A DNA stretch of 64,000 nucleotides from assembly GCA_028281025.1 (NCBI GenBank), contig JANQKR010000029.1, positions 1-64,000 on the forward strand, in the 5' to 3' direction. Source of the stretch: Croceivirga sp. Lineage in GTDB: Bacteria; Bacteroidota; Bacteroidia; Flavobacteriales; Flavobacteriaceae. The notes under the pieces are model-generated. The model saw only the letters and a program-made list of their open reading frames with translations, was not told the origin of the DNA and made no database searches. A program made the position numbers and the translations under genes. This document shows, one piece after another, positions 8,298 through 17,224 of this stretch (its first letter is position 1; each line of letters opens with the position of its first letter).

Positions 8298-9167
8298 CTA
8301 TTGGGCTACCCCAATTTTGGCATATGCTTTTAAGGCCACTTTTAGGCTTTCCGTCCAATGGGGAATTTCTAAATTAAAGGTGTCCTTAATTTTGGATTTG
8401 TCAAGAACACTATATTTTGGACGTTCTGCAGGAGCGGGATATTGCTCCGATAATATGGGGTTGAGTTGAATGGCGATTCCTTGTTCTTCAAAAATTGCCT
8501 TGGCAAAATCGTACCAACTGGCCACGCCCTCATTACTGTAATTATAGACCCCATAGTCAATGGAGTGTGCTTGGATTATGGTCAAAATAACACGGGCCAG
8601 ATCCTTGGCATAGGTGGGTGTGCCCACTTGATCATAAACCACGGAAAGTTCTTCCTTTTCATTGCCCAAGCGCAACATGGTCTTCATAAAGTTGTTTCCA
8701 TATTCCGAGTAGAGCCAAGAGGTCCGAATGACAAAGTGCTCTTCCAAATTATTGATTATGGCCCGCTCTCCCTTATACTTGGTGTCTCCATAAAAGCCTA
8801 TGGGCCTTGCAATGTCTTCCTCCTTATAGGGAACGTTAAGATACCCATCAAATACAAAATCCGTGGAGATATGGATAAGTACCGTGCCGCTTTCCTTACA
8901 GTTCAAAGCCAAATTCCTTGGGCCGGTCACATTAACCAATCGGGCCGTGTCCGCTTCAGCTTCGGCTTTATCCACATTTGTAAATGCCGCACAATTGATG
9001 CAGTAGGCGTAATTGGAAGACGTCAATTCCTCATTGACAGTATCAAAATCGGTAATGTCCAAATCCGTGAAGGCCCTGAAGGTAACGTCCAGATTTATTT
9101 GGTCCTTTACCACCTCCTTTAACGTACTTCCCAATTGACCGGAAGCTCCTGTGACAAGTATTTTCAT
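8298..9167 (-). CDS. rfbD: dTDP-4-dehydrorhamnose reductase
   Basis: A 289-residue extended SDR enzyme that makes the last step to dTDP-L-rhamnose, reducing dTDP-4-keto-L-rhamnose with NAD(P)H. The dinucleotide-binding loop GASGQLGS is at residues 7-14. The HISTDFVFDG segment and the catalytic YGDTKYKGE (YxxxK) follow. It is the last gene of a tight four-gene block (2-nt gap to rfbC). Confidence 0.95.
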   Translation of the reverse strand: MKILVTGASGQLGSTLKEVVKDQINLDVTFRAFTDLDITDFDTVNEELTSSNYAYCINCAAFTNVDKAEAEADTARLVNVTGPRNLALNCKESGTVLIHISTDFVFDGYLNVPYKEEDIARPIGFYGDTKYKGERAIINNLEEHFVIRTSWLYSEYGNNFMKTMLRLGNEKEELSVVYDQVGTPTYAKDLARVILTIIQAHSIDYGVYNYSNEGVASWYDFAKAIFEEQGIAIQLNPILSEQYPAPAERPKYSVLDKSKIKDTFNLEIPHWTESLKVALKAYAKIGVAQ

Positions 9168-9169
9168 GT

Positions 9170-9718
9170 TTAGCTGGCTACAAATTCGTTTAATGTGGGA
9201 AGGACTTTGTCCTTTTCGGAAATAATAAGATCATTCCGATCTAAAATCCAATCTATATGCAACTTGGGGTCGTTGTACACTATTCCCCCTTCAGATTCCT
9301 TATTATAAAAGTTATCGCACTTATAAAAGAAAATGGCCGTTTTGCTGAGTGTCACAAAACCATGGGCACATCCCCTTGGAATGAACAGTTGTTTCCTGTT
9401 CCCGGATGAGAGTATGGTACGGACTATCTTTCCATAACTTTTGGAATCGGGCCTAATATCAACCGCCACATCCAAAACCTCACCATCCAACACCCGAACC
9501 AGTTTGGCCTGTGCATGTATCCCGGTCTGGAAATGGAGGCCCCTCAATACACCTCGTGTAGAAAGGGATTGGTTGTCCTGGACAAAAAAGGGTTTTGCCC
9601 CGGTTTCCCTCTCAAAGATGGATTGATTAAAGCTTTCAAAAAAGTGTCCACGTTCGTCTTTAAAGACTTTTGGGGTCAATTCAAAACAATCTTCTATTTC
9701 CGTTTTTTTCACTTCCAT
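9170..9718 (-). CDS. rfbC: dTDP-4-dehydrorhamnose 3,5-epimerase
   Basis: This 182-residue cupin enzyme epimerises C3 and C5 of dTDP-4-keto-6-deoxyglucose. The family start (ETDCFELTPKVFKDERGHFFESF-like), the active-site RGLHFQ and the IPRGCAHGF segment are visible. The length is normal. Gaps of 2 nt on both sides indicate cotranscription with rfbA and rfbD. Confidence 0.95.
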   Translation of the reverse strand: MEVKKTEIEDCFELTPKVFKDERGHFFESFNQSIFERETGAKPFFVQDNQSLSTRGVLRGLHFQTGIHAQAKLVRVLDGEVLDVAVDIRPDSKSYGKIVRTILSSGNRKQLFIPRGCAHGFVTLSKTAIFFYKCDNFYNKESEGGIVYNDPKLHIDWILDRNDLIISEKDKVLPTLNEFVAS

Positions 9719-9720
9719 TT

Positions 9721-10581
9721 TTACGAAATTACTTCCAATAAGCGCTTGCTATAACCACTCTTTAAAAAGGGTTTCGTCAATTTCTTGAATTGATTTTTGG
9801 TGATATACCCCATTTTATATGCCGATGATTCTATGGCACCTATTTTTAAACCCTGTCGCTCTTCAATCACCTGAACAAACTGCCCTGCTTGCATCAATGA
9901 TGTAAAAGTACCGGTATCCAGCCAAGCCGTGCCCCGATCCATAATACTTACTTTTAATTTGCCCCTATTTAGGTATTCCCTGTTCACATCCGTTATTTCC
10001 AATTCTCCCCGGGCACTCGGTTTGATGTTCTTTGCGATATCCACAACATCATTATCATAAAAATAGATTCCAGGAACGGCAAAATTGGATTTTGGCACTT
10101 TTGGTTTTTCCTCAATGGAAATGACATTGCCATCCTCATCAAAATCCACAACACCATAACGTTCCGGATCATTAACATGGTATGCATAGATAATGCCCCC
10201 GTCGGGATCGTTATTGGATTGCAAAAGTTTGTCCAATCCCGAACCATAGAATATATTATCACCAAGAATCAAGGCTACTTTGTCATCTTCAATGAATTCC
10301 TCGCCTATCAAAAAGGCTTCTGCCAAACCGTTGGGTGCTTCCTGCACGGCATATTCAAATCGACAACCATACTTCCTTCCATCACCCAACAACTTCTTGA
10401 ACAAGGGGAGGTCGTGTGGGGTGGATATAATGAGTATTTCCCATATTCCGGATTCCAACAAGGTGGAAAGGGGATAATAAATCATGGGTTTATCATATAT
10501 GGGCATCAACTGTTTACTTACCGCCAGTGTAAGTGGATGCAATCTTGTTCCTGAACCTCCGGCCAGAATAATTCCTTTCAT
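9721..10581 (-). CDS. rfbA: Glucose-1-phosphate thymidylyltransferase
   Basis: The 286-residue nucleotidyltransferase condenses glucose-1-phosphate with dTTP to give dTDP-glucose, the entry step of the rhamnose branch. The [11 protein letters not shown] signature is at residues 8-18. LGDNIFYG carries the metal-binding Asp, and EEKPKVPKS holds the sugar-binding Glu and Lys. It lies 24 nt downstream of rfbB. Confidence 0.96.
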   Translation of the reverse strand: MKGIILAGGSGTRLHPLTLAVSKQLMPIYDKPMIYYPLSTLLESGIWEILIISTPHDLPLFKKLLGDGRKYGCRFEYAVQEAPNGLAEAFLIGEEFIEDDKVALILGDNIFYGSGLDKLLQSNNDPDGGIIYAYHVNDPERYGVVDFDEDGNVISIEEKPKVPKSNFAVPGIYFYDNDVVDIAKNIKPSARGELEITDVNREYLNRGKLKVSIMDRGTAWLDTGTFTSLMQAGQFVQVIEERQGLKIGAIESSAYKMGYITKNQFKKLTKPFLKSGYSKRLLEVIS

Positions 10582-10605
10582 TTGTAAATTTTTAGTAGGA
10601 TGGTT

Positions 10606-11640
10606 TTAGGCTAAACTTGAGTTCTCCTTTTCCACATATCGGTTTAGGTACCAATCAATGGTCTTTTCTATGCCGGACTCAAAGTTTTCATCGGCTTTCC
10701 ATCCCAATTCGTTTTCTATTTTGGAAGCATCGATGGCATACCTAAAATCATGACCGGCACGATCCTTTACAAAGGTTATCCGATCTTTGTACGAGCCGCT
10801 ACTTTTTGGATGTTTGGCGTCCAACAATTCGCAAACCTTATTTGCGATGTAAAGGTTATTGCGCTCATTTCGTCCACCGATATTATAGGTTTCTCCAGAA
10901 ACACCCTTATCATAGGCAAGGGCAATCCCCTTGCAATGATCCAGGACGTAGAGCCAATCACGAATATTGGAACCATCCCCATAAATGGGAATTTCCTCTC
11001 CGCCCAATGCTTTCCTGATTATGGTGGGGATTAGTTTTTCATCATGTTGTTTAGGGCCGTAATTGTTAGAGCAATTGGTCGTGACCACATTCATACCATA
11101 GGTATGGTGATAACTCCTCACTATAAAATCCGATGAAGCCTTTGAAGCACTATAGGGGCTATTGGGAGCATACGGGGTCGTTTCCATAAACAGTCCTTCC
11201 TTGCCCAAGGTACCGTACACCTCATCTGTGGAAACATGGTGAAAGCGGGCATTCCCATACGCTTCCTTGTAAATTCCTGGTCCAACCATCCACCTTTTCT
11301 TGGCCACATCAATTAGGTTGAAGGTCCCTATGATATTTGTTTGCATGAAAGCGTCGGGATTGGCAATGGAATTGTCTACATGGGATTCCGCCGCAAAATG
11401 GATAACACCCTTAAAATCAAAACGCTCGAATAATTCCTCTATCAATTCCCTATCACAAATATCCCCTTTAATAAAGGTGTACCTATCGTTATCCTCCACC
11501 TCCTTTAGATTACCGAGGTCACCAGCATAGGTAAGGGCATCCAGATTGACCAAATGGATGTCCGAATTATTTTCCAAAAAGTAGGGAACAAAGTTGGAAC
11601 CAATAAAACCAGCTCCTCCCGTAACCAATAGATAGTTCAT
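10606..11640 (-). CDS. rfbB: dTDP-glucose 4,6-dehydratase
   Basis: A 344-residue extended SDR that converts dTDP-glucose to the 4-keto-6-deoxy intermediate using bound NAD. GGAGFIGSN (residues 8-16) binds the cofactor, HFAAESHVDNS contacts the substrate, STDEVYG supplies the catalytic Thr-Asp-Glu, and YSASKASSD contains the catalytic YxxxK. It is the first gene of the rfbB-A-C-D block. The shared EPS-type promoter layout (11669-11712) lies just upstream. Confidence 0.96.
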   Translation of the reverse strand: MNYLLVTGGAGFIGSNFVPYFLENNSDIHLVNLDALTYAGDLGNLKEVEDNDRYTFIKGDICDRELIEELFERFDFKGVIHFAAESHVDNSIANPDAFMQTNIIGTFNLIDVAKKRWMVGPGIYKEAYGNARFHHVSTDEVYGTLGKEGLFMETTPYAPNSPYSASKASSDFIVRSYHHTYGMNVVTTNCSNNYGPKQHDEKLIPTIIRKALGGEEIPIYGDGSNIRDWLYVLDHCKGIALAYDKGVSGETYNIGGRNERNNLYIANKVCELLDAKHPKSSGSYKDRITFVKDRAGHDFRYAIDASKIENELGWKADENFESGIEKTIDWYLNRYVEKENSSLA

Positions 11641-11668
11641 TAATAAATATTTATATTACTTTATTTGT

Positions 11669-11712
11669 AAATATAATCCTACTTCAATAGTTGGTTTAAT
11701 TTATGTTGTGAA
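11669..11712 (-). promoter_or_regulatory. Predicted promoter of the rfb block (shared EPS layout)
   Basis: On the minus strand TTCACAACAT (11712-11703) is followed after exactly 27 nt by TATATTTAC (-7-like TA-TA-TTT, ending at 11669), 28 nt before the rfbB ATG. The same box and spacing occur before ugd, the receiver/sugar-transferase block and the H-NOX block. The run GTAGGATTATATTTAC here and GTAAGATAATATTTAC before ugd are nearly identical. Confidence 0.65.
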
Positions 11713-11861
11713 AGCCCACTTTTAGGTGGTACACGTCTTAATTTACACTTATTAAATCAATTGGCGGCAATGATTTACAAATTCCTTAAGGTTTGCATCA
11801 GATTATACGGCCTAATCCCGAAAACTTTTTCTTACCTTAGGGTTGGTCTTTATAGATACCA

Positions 11862-12998
11862 ATGAGCCAGCAAGTTACTGAAAAACCCTTCATCCTTGCC
11901 ATAGATGATGAACAATTAAATTTGGAACTCTTACGGTTTATCCTGGAGCGAAACGATTTCATTTTTAAGGGTACCAGTAATGTTGATCACTTTTTCGAAC
12001 TTTTGGCCGAACAACGTCCGGACCTTATTCTTCTGGATGTCATTATGCCCAGCATCGAAGGTTTTGAACTATGTGAAAAACTCAAGGGGCGAAAGGAATA
12101 CAAAGATATTCCTGTAATCTTCCTCACGGGAAAAGTCAATGTAAGGGACAAGGTAAGAGGTTTTCAGGTAGGTGGGGTGGACTATGTGACCAAACCTTTT
12201 AATGAGCAGGAATTGATTGCCCGTATACAGACCCATGTTGAGTTAAGAAGGGCGAAAAACCAAATAGAGCAACAGGCAGAAAATCTAAGGCAGTCCAATG
12301 CCTTAAAGGATAGGATGTTCTCCATAATTGGTCATGATCTTCGCTCTCCTTTAAGTGCTGCCAAGCTCAAGATGGATTTTATTATGCGGGGCATTATAGA
12401 TCCCAAAACGGACCAGTTTGTGGATGAAACGGTTTTTGAACTGCTCAAGACCATGGATGAAGCCCTTAGTCTGCTCCAAAATCTTTTGGGTTGGGCCAAA
12501 TCTGAAAGCAATCAAATTCAAGTAATCCCAGAGCACCTTGATTTGGGTGATATTGTTGAACAAACCTTTAGGTTGCTAAAACTGGGGAGCGAGCACAAAA
12601 AAATTACATTGATCAATAACATCCCACTTGAAACCTATGTCCATGCGGACCTTAACACCACAAAAACGGTTTTGAGGAACCTCCTATCCAACGCCATTAA
12701 ATTTACTCCGATTGACGGGGAAATACAGGTCAATGCCATTTCCAAAAAAGACCGCACTATTGTTGAAGTGCAGGATAATGGGCAAGGGATTCCATCGGAG
12801 GATATTCCCAAAATCCTAAATCCCAAGGAACACTTCAGCAAATTGGGAACCGAAAAAGAACCGGGCACCGGTCTGGGGCTTGTTTTATGTCAAAACTTCG
12901 TCACTAAAAATGGAGGCACCCTTAAAATTAAGAGTACGGTAGGAAAAGGCAGCACCTTTTACTTTGATTTGCCCATTGGTGAAAAAGTGACCGTTTAG
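11862..12998 (+). CDS. Hybrid receiver-histidine kinase
   Basis: In this 378-residue soluble protein a receiver domain precedes the kinase. Receiver: acidic pair AIDDE (~14-17), phospho-acceptor Asp59 in LILLDVIMP, and Lys in YVTKPF. A coiled-coil linker (~125-150) leads to the HisKA box FSIIGHDLRSPL with His158. The ATPase domain has NLLSNAIKFTP (N box), DNGQGIP (G1) and GTGLGL (G2). There is no membrane segment or sensor domain, so input may come through phosphorylation of the receiver. It is the only plus-strand gene in the 8.3-37 kb block. Its stop overlaps by 4 nt the stop of the convergent glycosyltransferase. A role in EPS control is inferred from position only. Confidence 0.88.
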   Translation: MSQQVTEKPFILAIDDEQLNLELLRFILERNDFIFKGTSNVDHFFELLAEQRPDLILLDVIMPSIEGFELCEKLKGRKEYKDIPVIFLTGKVNVRDKVRGFQVGGVDYVTKPFNEQELIARIQTHVELRRAKNQIEQQAENLRQSNALKDRMFSIIGHDLRSPLSAAKLKMDFIMRGIIDPKTDQFVDETVFELLKTMDEALSLLQNLLGWAKSESNQIQVIPEHLDLGDIVEQTFRLLKLGSEHKKITLINNIPLETYVHADLNTTKTVLRNLLSNAIKFTPIDGEIQVNAISKKDRTIVEVQDNGQGIPSEDIPKILNPKEHFSKLGTEKEPGTGLGLVLCQNFVTKNGGTLKIKSTVGKGSTFYFDLPIGEKVTV

Positions 12999-14206
12999 GC
13001 AACTGCTTCCGTTGGATTTTCCCCGCGTTTTGCACGCTCCCAATTTACCGATTGGTTTCCTTTAATATACCTCCGGAATCCCAGGAACACCGAAAGGTTC
13101 ATCATAAAGAAATAGTAGGGGATAAACAGTACCTTCAAACGAATCTGCCTGTTTTCCAAAAACCAACCTACCAAAGCTGCAATATAGAACAGTACCTGTC
13201 CCCAAAAGAGGAGACTGAACAATCCAAAGGACCCTAACCCCTCGTCCAGGGCCAACACTAAATTTACCGGGATGATCAAAAGCAATAATAAGGGGGTCAG
13301 CGTCCATCGCAATACACGATGGGAAATGTATTGAAAGGACAAGGTTCCGTATTTAAAAAAGTTCAATAGGGGGGCCAAACGCACTACGGATTGGATACCT
13401 CCCGCTGAAATTCTAATCTTTCGCTTTAGTTCCTCTTTTACATTGGCTGAGGCATTTTCTATGGCATAGGCCTCGGGATTGTATTGAATGGTCCTGCCTT
13501 GCATGGCCACTCTAAGTGAAATCATAAAATCATCCAATAAGGTATCTTTTTCCACTTCCTGCCAAAGCTCGGTCCTAATGGCAAACAACTCTCCGGCTGC
13601 ACCAACAACCGAATAGAGTTCAGCATCCCATTTCTTTAGTTGGGACTCATACTTCCAGTACATCCCTTCACCTGCTCCCGCCGCACTATCGGCCTCTTTG
13701 GAATAGATACGTTTTTCCCCGGACACACAACCCACCTTTGGATCACGGAAAAGGCGGACTATTTCCTGCACGGACTCTTTTCCCAAACTGGTGTTTCCAT
13801 CCGAAAAAATGACGATAGGGGTCGTAACATGTTTCATCCCTCTGTTCATAGCTGCAATTTTCCCATTTCTTGTGGGTTCGTGCAAAACCTTTACGTCTTT
13901 GTATTTTTTTAGAAGCTCTGGAGTACCGTCGTCAGATCCATCCGTGACCCAAAGCTGGGTCAGTTTTTCCTTGGGATAGTTTAAACTACGGGAGTTGTTT
14001 ACTTTTTCTTCCAAATAATCCTTTTCATTATAAGCTGCCACAAAAAGGGTTACCTCTGGTTGGTAGTCCTCGTTGCCTTCATATTTTTTGCCCAAACCAA
14101 ATAGCCTTCTAAACTTAATAAGCCCAAACAATAGTATCCCATATCCCAAATAGGAATAAAAAATGATGAACAAGGCTATCCAGAAAAATACTTTTAAAGC
14201 TTCCAT
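12995..14206 (-). CDS. Membrane glycosyltransferase, family 2
   Basis: About 403 residues, starting at the ATG at 14206; an in-frame TTG at 14215 is the alternative. An N-terminal membrane segment (~5-25) is followed by a GT-A domain with FVAAYNEKDYLEEK, VTDGSDDGT (nucleotide binding), FSDGN (DxD-like) and LLDDF, then RVLRW and three or four C-terminal hydrophobic segments. The architecture resembles processive or polyprenol-linked GT2 enzymes. It is the last gene of the ugd block. The donor and acceptor sugars cannot be read from sequence. Confidence 0.85.
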   Translation of the reverse strand: MEALKVFFWIALFIIFYSYLGYGILLFGLIKFRRLFGLGKKYEGNEDYQPEVTLFVAAYNEKDYLEEKVNNSRSLNYPKEKLTQLWVTDGSDDGTPELLKKYKDVKVLHEPTRNGKIAAMNRGMKHVTTPIVIFSDGNTSLGKESVQEIVRLFRDPKVGCVSGEKRIYSKEADSAAGAGEGMYWKYESQLKKWDAELYSVVGAAGELFAIRTELWQEVEKDTLLDDFMISLRVAMQGRTIQYNPEAYAIENASANVKEELKRKIRISAGGIQSVVRLAPLLNFFKYGTLSFQYISHRVLRWTLTPLLLLLIIPVNLVLALDEGLGSFGLFSLLFWGQVLFYIAALVGWFLENRQIRLKVLFIPYYFFMMNLSVFLGFRRYIKGNQSVNWERAKRGENPTEAVA

Positions 14207-14221
14207 TTCAATCAATTTGTA

Positions 14222-14860
14222 TTATGCAACCACAGATGGTTTCTTTTGAACCCTTTCCCATTCTCCGGTATGATGGTTGAACTGTTTCAATACTTTGGCA
14301 GGATTGCCCACGGCCACCGAATACGGCGGAACATCCTTGGTCACCACACTGCCTCCGGCAATTATGCAGTGTTTCCCAATGGTAACCCCTGCCAAAATGG
14401 TGACATTCGCGCCTATCCAGCTTTCTTCCCCAATAACAATAGGGGCCGTGGAAACACCTTGTGCATGGATAGGCTGTGAAATATCTTCGTAATTATGGTT
14501 CAGCCCGGAAAGCACCACATTTTGCGCCAGGCGCACATCATTTTTAATGGTCACCGGACCAATGAGCGTATTACCCAATCCTATACGTGTGTTCCTACCT
14601 ATTTTAACGGGTCCAACACCATTGTTAATAGTGGAAAAGTCTTCAATGGTAGAATTTGCTCCCAACTCAAAGTTGTTCCAGGGCAAAACATCCATTCGGG
14701 TCCTTCGCCGTATGGTTGCCCCTTTTCCCTTTTTGTGATAGAACGGGTTTACGAACCACCGGACCCATAGTCTAGGCCTGGCCTGGCCTGAAGGAACCAA
14801 TAACCAATGAACAAACCTTTTTAGTCCCTCATTACCCTTTATTTTTTCTTTTAGTCCCAT
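14222..14860 (-). CDS. Hexapeptide-repeat acyltransferase
   Basis: A 212-residue left-handed beta-helix acyltransferase of the WcaF/NodL type. It contains hexapeptide-repeat turns (IEDFSTINNGVGPVKIGRN, then VTIKNDVRLAQNV) and the C-terminal ESWIGANVTILAGVTIGKH with the probable catalytic-region His of GLNHNYED. It probably O-acetylates a sugar of the polymer or an intermediate. Gaps of 15 nt and 2 nt place it inside the glycosyltransferase operon. Confidence 0.85.
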   Translation of the reverse strand: MGLKEKIKGNEGLKRFVHWLLVPSGQARPRLWVRWFVNPFYHKKGKGATIRRRTRMDVLPWNNFELGANSTIEDFSTINNGVGPVKIGRNTRIGLGNTLIGPVTIKNDVRLAQNVVLSGLNHNYEDISQPIHAQGVSTAPIVIGEESWIGANVTILAGVTIGKHCIIAGGSVVTKDVPPYSVAVGNPAKVLKQFNHHTGEWERVQKKPSVVA

Positions 14861-14862
14861 GG

Positions 14863-16056
14863 CTATGCGGATTTTTTGATGGCTTCGTAAATCGCCTTTA
14901 CATTGTTCTCCCAGGTATGGCTTTTTGCAAAAGCAATTCGTTCCGCCATTCGTTCTTTGGAATTCTCTTTAAGTGCTTTTTCTGCCAGTTCCAGATATTC
15001 TTCCTTTGAAGAACCCAGGTATACATGATCTTGGAACATTTCCATGGCCTTGGTCCTGGTGGCCAGGGTAGGTTTTCCCATGGCCAGATATTCATCGATC
15101 TTTCTGGGGTAATTACCAATTGTCCAATCATTGACCACTTGCGGGTTCATGGCAATATCAAATCCTTTTACATAAGCTGGAAGCTCCTTGGGATCCTTAC
15201 TTCCCAAAAAGTAAACATTGTCCATCTCATGCAGCAGGGAGTTTCTAAAATCCTCATCTTCCGGGCCCACCAAAACAATGCTCCAATCCTTTCTTTTTTG
15301 CGCCAAGTACTCCAAGAGGGCAATATCCAGTCGCATACTGGTGAGATAACCCACATACCCTAAAACCGGACCGGGAATGTCATTGAACGCTGTGGGAACG
15401 ACTATCTTTCCATCTTCGTCATTGAATAGGGAAACATCACAGCCCTGCCCGACCATAAAACTTTTGGGATTGTACTTAGCGCCATATTCCGCGTACAAAG
15501 TGGAATTGTTCACCACGGTATCCGCTTTTTTAATCAATTGGGGTTCCATCCGTTCCCCATGACGTTTCCAATACGGAACCCGTATCAAATAGTCCCGCAT
15601 ATAATAGGCATATCCCTTGGCCTTAAGTAGTTCTTTAAGGTGAAAGCCCAAAAACATGGAACTATCATTAAAGATCAGGACGTCCTTAAATTGAAGCCGG
15701 TCTATGGCCGACTGAATATCTTTTGCAAAAATCCTATTGTTCCGTTTATTTAAAAACTTAAACAACGCATGGAAGGGAATCCAGTTAATGGATTCCGTCA
15801 TTGTCTTCGGGTACAAATTCCATAGGTTATCATCCAACTTCACTAAATCTGGGGAGTCCCCATTCTTTATCTGTATGCGTTTTTGGATTTTTTCAGTATC
15901 ATGTTCGCGCCTGAACGATGCCCTGTCCAAAGGAGGGTTTACATACAATACCCGGTTATGCTTGGCAAATTCGGCGGCTATGTTTTTACAATTACTGCCT
16001 ATTTCAATATCCCATGCCTGGATTCCTATGACCACAATGTCTTGATTACGTATCAT
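14863..16056 (-). CDS. Glycosyltransferase, GT4-like (TuaH-type)
   Basis: The 397-residue protein has a GT-B fold. The N-terminal half has IVVIGIQAWDIEIGS and a probable acceptor site; the C-terminal half has VLGYVGYLTSMRLD, WSIVLVGPEDEDF and NYPRKIDEYLAMGKPTLAT, the family's nucleotide-sugar-binding Glu region. It lacks membrane segments, so it should act at the inner face of the cytoplasmic membrane. It is cotranscribed with the next GT4 gene (4-nt gap). The sugar is unknown. Confidence 0.8.
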   Translation of the reverse strand: MIRNQDIVVIGIQAWDIEIGSNCKNIAAEFAKHNRVLYVNPPLDRASFRREHDTEKIQKRIQIKNGDSPDLVKLDDNLWNLYPKTMTESINWIPFHALFKFLNKRNNRIFAKDIQSAIDRLQFKDVLIFNDSSMFLGFHLKELLKAKGYAYYMRDYLIRVPYWKRHGERMEPQLIKKADTVVNNSTLYAEYGAKYNPKSFMVGQGCDVSLFNDEDGKIVVPTAFNDIPGPVLGYVGYLTSMRLDIALLEYLAQKRKDWSIVLVGPEDEDFRNSLLHEMDNVYFLGSKDPKELPAYVKGFDIAMNPQVVNDWTIGNYPRKIDEYLAMGKPTLATRTKAMEMFQDHVYLGSSKEEYLELAEKALKENSKERMAERIAFAKSHTWENNVKAIYEAIKKSA

Positions 16057-16060
16057 ATTG

Positions 16061-17215
16061 TTAGGATTTTATTTCCTCATAGACATTTTCATATAGATCA
16101 AGGACATGGCGTGCCATGGATTCCCAGGAAAAGTCCTTGGCCCTTTCAACACCTTTTTCCGATAAAACCTTTGCCAACATTTGATCCTCTACCAGCCGCT
16201 GCATGGCATCGACAATTTCATCGGGGTTAAAAGGATCGATAATCAAAGCCGTTCCTTCACCCGCAACTTCCGGCATGGAGGATGTATTGGAGGTAATGAC
16301 CGGAACCCCACAGGCCATCCCTTCTAAAATTGGAATACCAAAACTTTCCCTAAGCGAGGGGTATAGAAAAATACTGGCCTGACTAATAATGGCCGGCAGG
16401 ATTTGATTGGGAACATAGCCCGTAAGGTGGATCAAACTGCGCAAACCAGGATTTCCAATGCTTGCTAAAATTCGTTTTAGTTCACTTTCATCGTAATCCA
16501 ACATCACCAGATGGTTCCTGTGCGGATATAGTTCATTGAATTTGGAAAATGCCCTCAACACCCCTATCGTGTTCTTCTTGGGGTCCGTATTTCCAAGAAA
16601 AAAGAAATAATTGTCCGGTAAATTGTATTTCTTTTTTACGGACGATAGCAAAGCTGTATCGGTAACTTTTTTAAAATGCGCCCCCACACCATTGTGGATG
16701 GCCGTCAATCGGTCATCCTTGAATCCAAAATATTTATTGATTCGATGCTTTTCGTAGTGGGAGACCGTAATGACCTTTTTGCTCTTTTTAATTACAGGGG
16801 GAACAAAATACCTACGGTACATATTTCCCAATTTTTGGTACCAGGTACCCTCTTTCTTAAAGATGCTTATACTTTCCAAATAAATAATGTCATGAAGGGT
16901 GGTCACCAATGGGACCTTACAAAAGATGGGGCCTGTGTTACTGGTACAATGAAGTACATCACAGCCTTCCCTGAAAGCTGCCCTGGGCAATTCTATTTGC
17001 TCCCATCCCGGATACCCAAATCTTGATGAAAGTTCTACCACCCTAAAATTGGGAGCTTCAGGAATACAGGTGTTGTCCTCATCCGGTCTTACAAAAATGA
17101 CATACTCATTTTTTCCATCGATGGCTTGTAGATTCTTGATGAGTTCCAGGGCCACCATGTCCATCCCATGCTTCTTCTTCCTAAAAAGCCGTTGTCCTTC
17201 AATTCCAATCTTCAT
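16061..17215 (-). CDS. Glycosyltransferase, family 4
   Basis: A 384-residue GT-B enzyme. The acceptor half starts MKIGIEGQRLFRKKKHGMD; the donor half holds FFLGNTDPKKN, LTGYVPNQIL and the diagnostic ESFGIPILEGMACGVPVI (E-x7-E motif). It resembles mannosyl/rhamnosyl-type GT4 enzymes in length and motifs, but the donor sugar is not decided by sequence. It sits mid-operon, 9 nt after the preceding GT2 gene. Confidence 0.88.
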   Translation of the reverse strand: MKIGIEGQRLFRKKKHGMDMVALELIKNLQAIDGKNEYVIFVRPDEDNTCIPEAPNFRVVELSSRFGYPGWEQIELPRAAFREGCDVLHCTSNTGPIFCKVPLVTTLHDIIYLESISIFKKEGTWYQKLGNMYRRYFVPPVIKKSKKVITVSHYEKHRINKYFGFKDDRLTAIHNGVGAHFKKVTDTALLSSVKKKYNLPDNYFFFLGNTDPKKNTIGVLRAFSKFNELYPHRNHLVMLDYDESELKRILASIGNPGLRSLIHLTGYVPNQILPAIISQASIFLYPSLRESFGIPILEGMACGVPVITSNTSSMPEVAGEGTALIIDPFNPDEIVDAMQRLVEDQMLAKVLSEKGVERAKDFSWESMARHVLDLYENVYEEIKS

Positions 17216-17224
17216 TCGTATAGC

